Below are positions 63,688 to 64,000 of a stretch of 64,000 bases of DNA, in pieces. The DNA comes from Pseudomonadota bacterium. Lineage in GTDB: Bacteria; Pseudomonadota; Gammaproteobacteria; Burkholderiales; Burkholderiaceae_B. The position numbers and the translations under genes were made by a program. Position 1 is the stretch's first letter. Every line of letters starts with the position of its first letter. Under the pieces are notes generated by a model. It saw only the letters and a list, made by a program, of their open reading frames with translations. It did no database searches and had not been told where the DNA came from. The stretch covers positions 357,965 to 421,964 of the forward strand of contig JAFAEO010000001.1 of the NCBI GenBank assembly GCA_023423975.1, read 5' to 3'.

Positions 63688-64000
63688 ATGACCTCAGCAC
63701 TTCCCCTATCCGTATTCAAGGCTTATGACATTCGTGGTATTGTTCCTGAACAGCTCAATACCACGTTCGCCTATCTGCTAGGGCGCTCACTGGCCCGGCG
63801 TGCCCGCGCCTGCGGTACGGACCGCATCGTGGTCGGCTTCGATGGCCGCCTGTCCAGCCCTGATCTGTCTGTAGCCCTGCAAAAGGGCGTTCTGGATGAA
63901 GGCATTGATACGGTAGACATCGGCATGGTGCCCACACCACTGGTGTACTTCGAATCCTACTCTGAAAATATCGGCGCTGCCGTTGCCATTACCGGCAGCC
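63688..64000 (+). CDS. Phosphomannomutase/phosphoglucomutase, N-terminal part
   Basis: The first 104 codons of a gene cut by the window end. It begins MTSALPLSVFKAYDIRGIVP, then FAYLLGRSLARRARACG, VVGFDGRLSSPDLSVALQKG and VPTPLVYFESYSE, and reaches AVAITGS, just before the phosphoserine loop of the alpha-D-phosphohexomutase family. The YDIRG start is typical of AlgC/ManB-type enzymes, which interconvert mannose- or glucose-6- and 1-phosphate for surface polysaccharide synthesis. An AGGA lies upstream of the ATG. No stop is seen. Confidence 0.86.
   Translation, partial: MTSALPLSVFKAYDIRGIVPEQLNTTFAYLLGRSLARRARACGTDRIVVGFDGRLSSPDLSVALQKGVLDEGIDTVDIGMVPTPLVYFESYSENIGAAVAITGS

Noticed and set aside
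1..64000. CRISPR array, tRNA, rRNA, transposase or prophage genes
   Set aside because: No regularly spaced repeats, cloverleaf sequences or recognisable mobile-element proteins were seen in a read of both strands; weak or diverged copies could be missed without a search.

Overview
The window looks like chromosomal DNA of a moderately GC-rich betaproteobacterium of the family Alcaligenaceae (Advenella- or Bordetella-like). This is inferred from eight stand-alone Bug/TctC-type periplasmic receptors, four CaiB/BaiF CoA-transferases, many LysR/IclR/GntR regulators and a MaeB malic enzyme. No rRNA, tRNA, CRISPR array, transposase or prophage gene was recognised. Most of the window is accessory catabolism in small operons, each next to its own regulator.

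Layout. 0.4-1.9 kb: FetAB-type ABC exporter. 2.1-7.2 kb: a two-gene unit on the minus strand, encoding a membrane-anchored TIR/beta-propeller protein and a membrane-anchored TrkA-N/RyR protein. It is the best candidate for a little-described nucleotide-signalling or defence system. 7.3-9.9 kb: VOC protein, Bug receptor and a GntR repressor. The repressor faces an enoyl-CoA hydratase / MmgE-PrpD / CoA-transferase operon (10.1-13.6 kb) whose promoter carries two copies of a TGTACGTACA palindrome. 13.6-18.3 kb: maeB, a LysR regulator and cbpA-cbpM. 18.5-22.0 kb: Bug, RraA-like and hydroxyacid dehydrogenase genes plus an IclR regulator. 22.4-28.3 kb: LysR/mmsA divergent pair, AraC regulator, VOC protein, thioesterase and MATE exporter.

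28.4-35.9 kb is a sulfur cluster: a LysR regulator divergent from a thiol dioxygenase, a MetC-like lyase, a four-domain rhodanese and a complete polar amino-acid ABC importer. A CATAT-N11-ATATG box lies at about -64 of the predicted dioxygenase promoter. 36.1-40.4 kb: TauD-like dioxygenase and CoA-transferase facing an IclR regulator, then a Bug receptor. 40.5-42.9 kb: LysR regulator and three small copper-type proteins (DUF305, DUF411, HMA). 43.1-48.2 kb: CitE-like lyase, Bug, CoA-transferase, cyclase, Bug. 48.4-52.2 kb: two Bug receptors around an FAD/NAD(P)-binding protein. 52.4-58.2 kb: IclR-controlled CoA-ester operon in which the crotonase and the class I CoA-transferase-like pair lack the usual catalytic acids.

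58.9-63.4 kb: GntR regulator facing a UxaA-family small/large subunit pair, a Bug receptor and a D-2-hydroxyacid dehydrogenase. This arrangement resembles sulfolactate degradation (suyAB, slcH, slcC). A perfect 21-bp-stem hairpin follows, and the window ends inside a phosphomannomutase/phosphoglucomutase gene.

Several starts were placed from ribosome-binding sites rather than at the longest reading frame. Functions are family-level inferences from reading the sequence; no database search was run.
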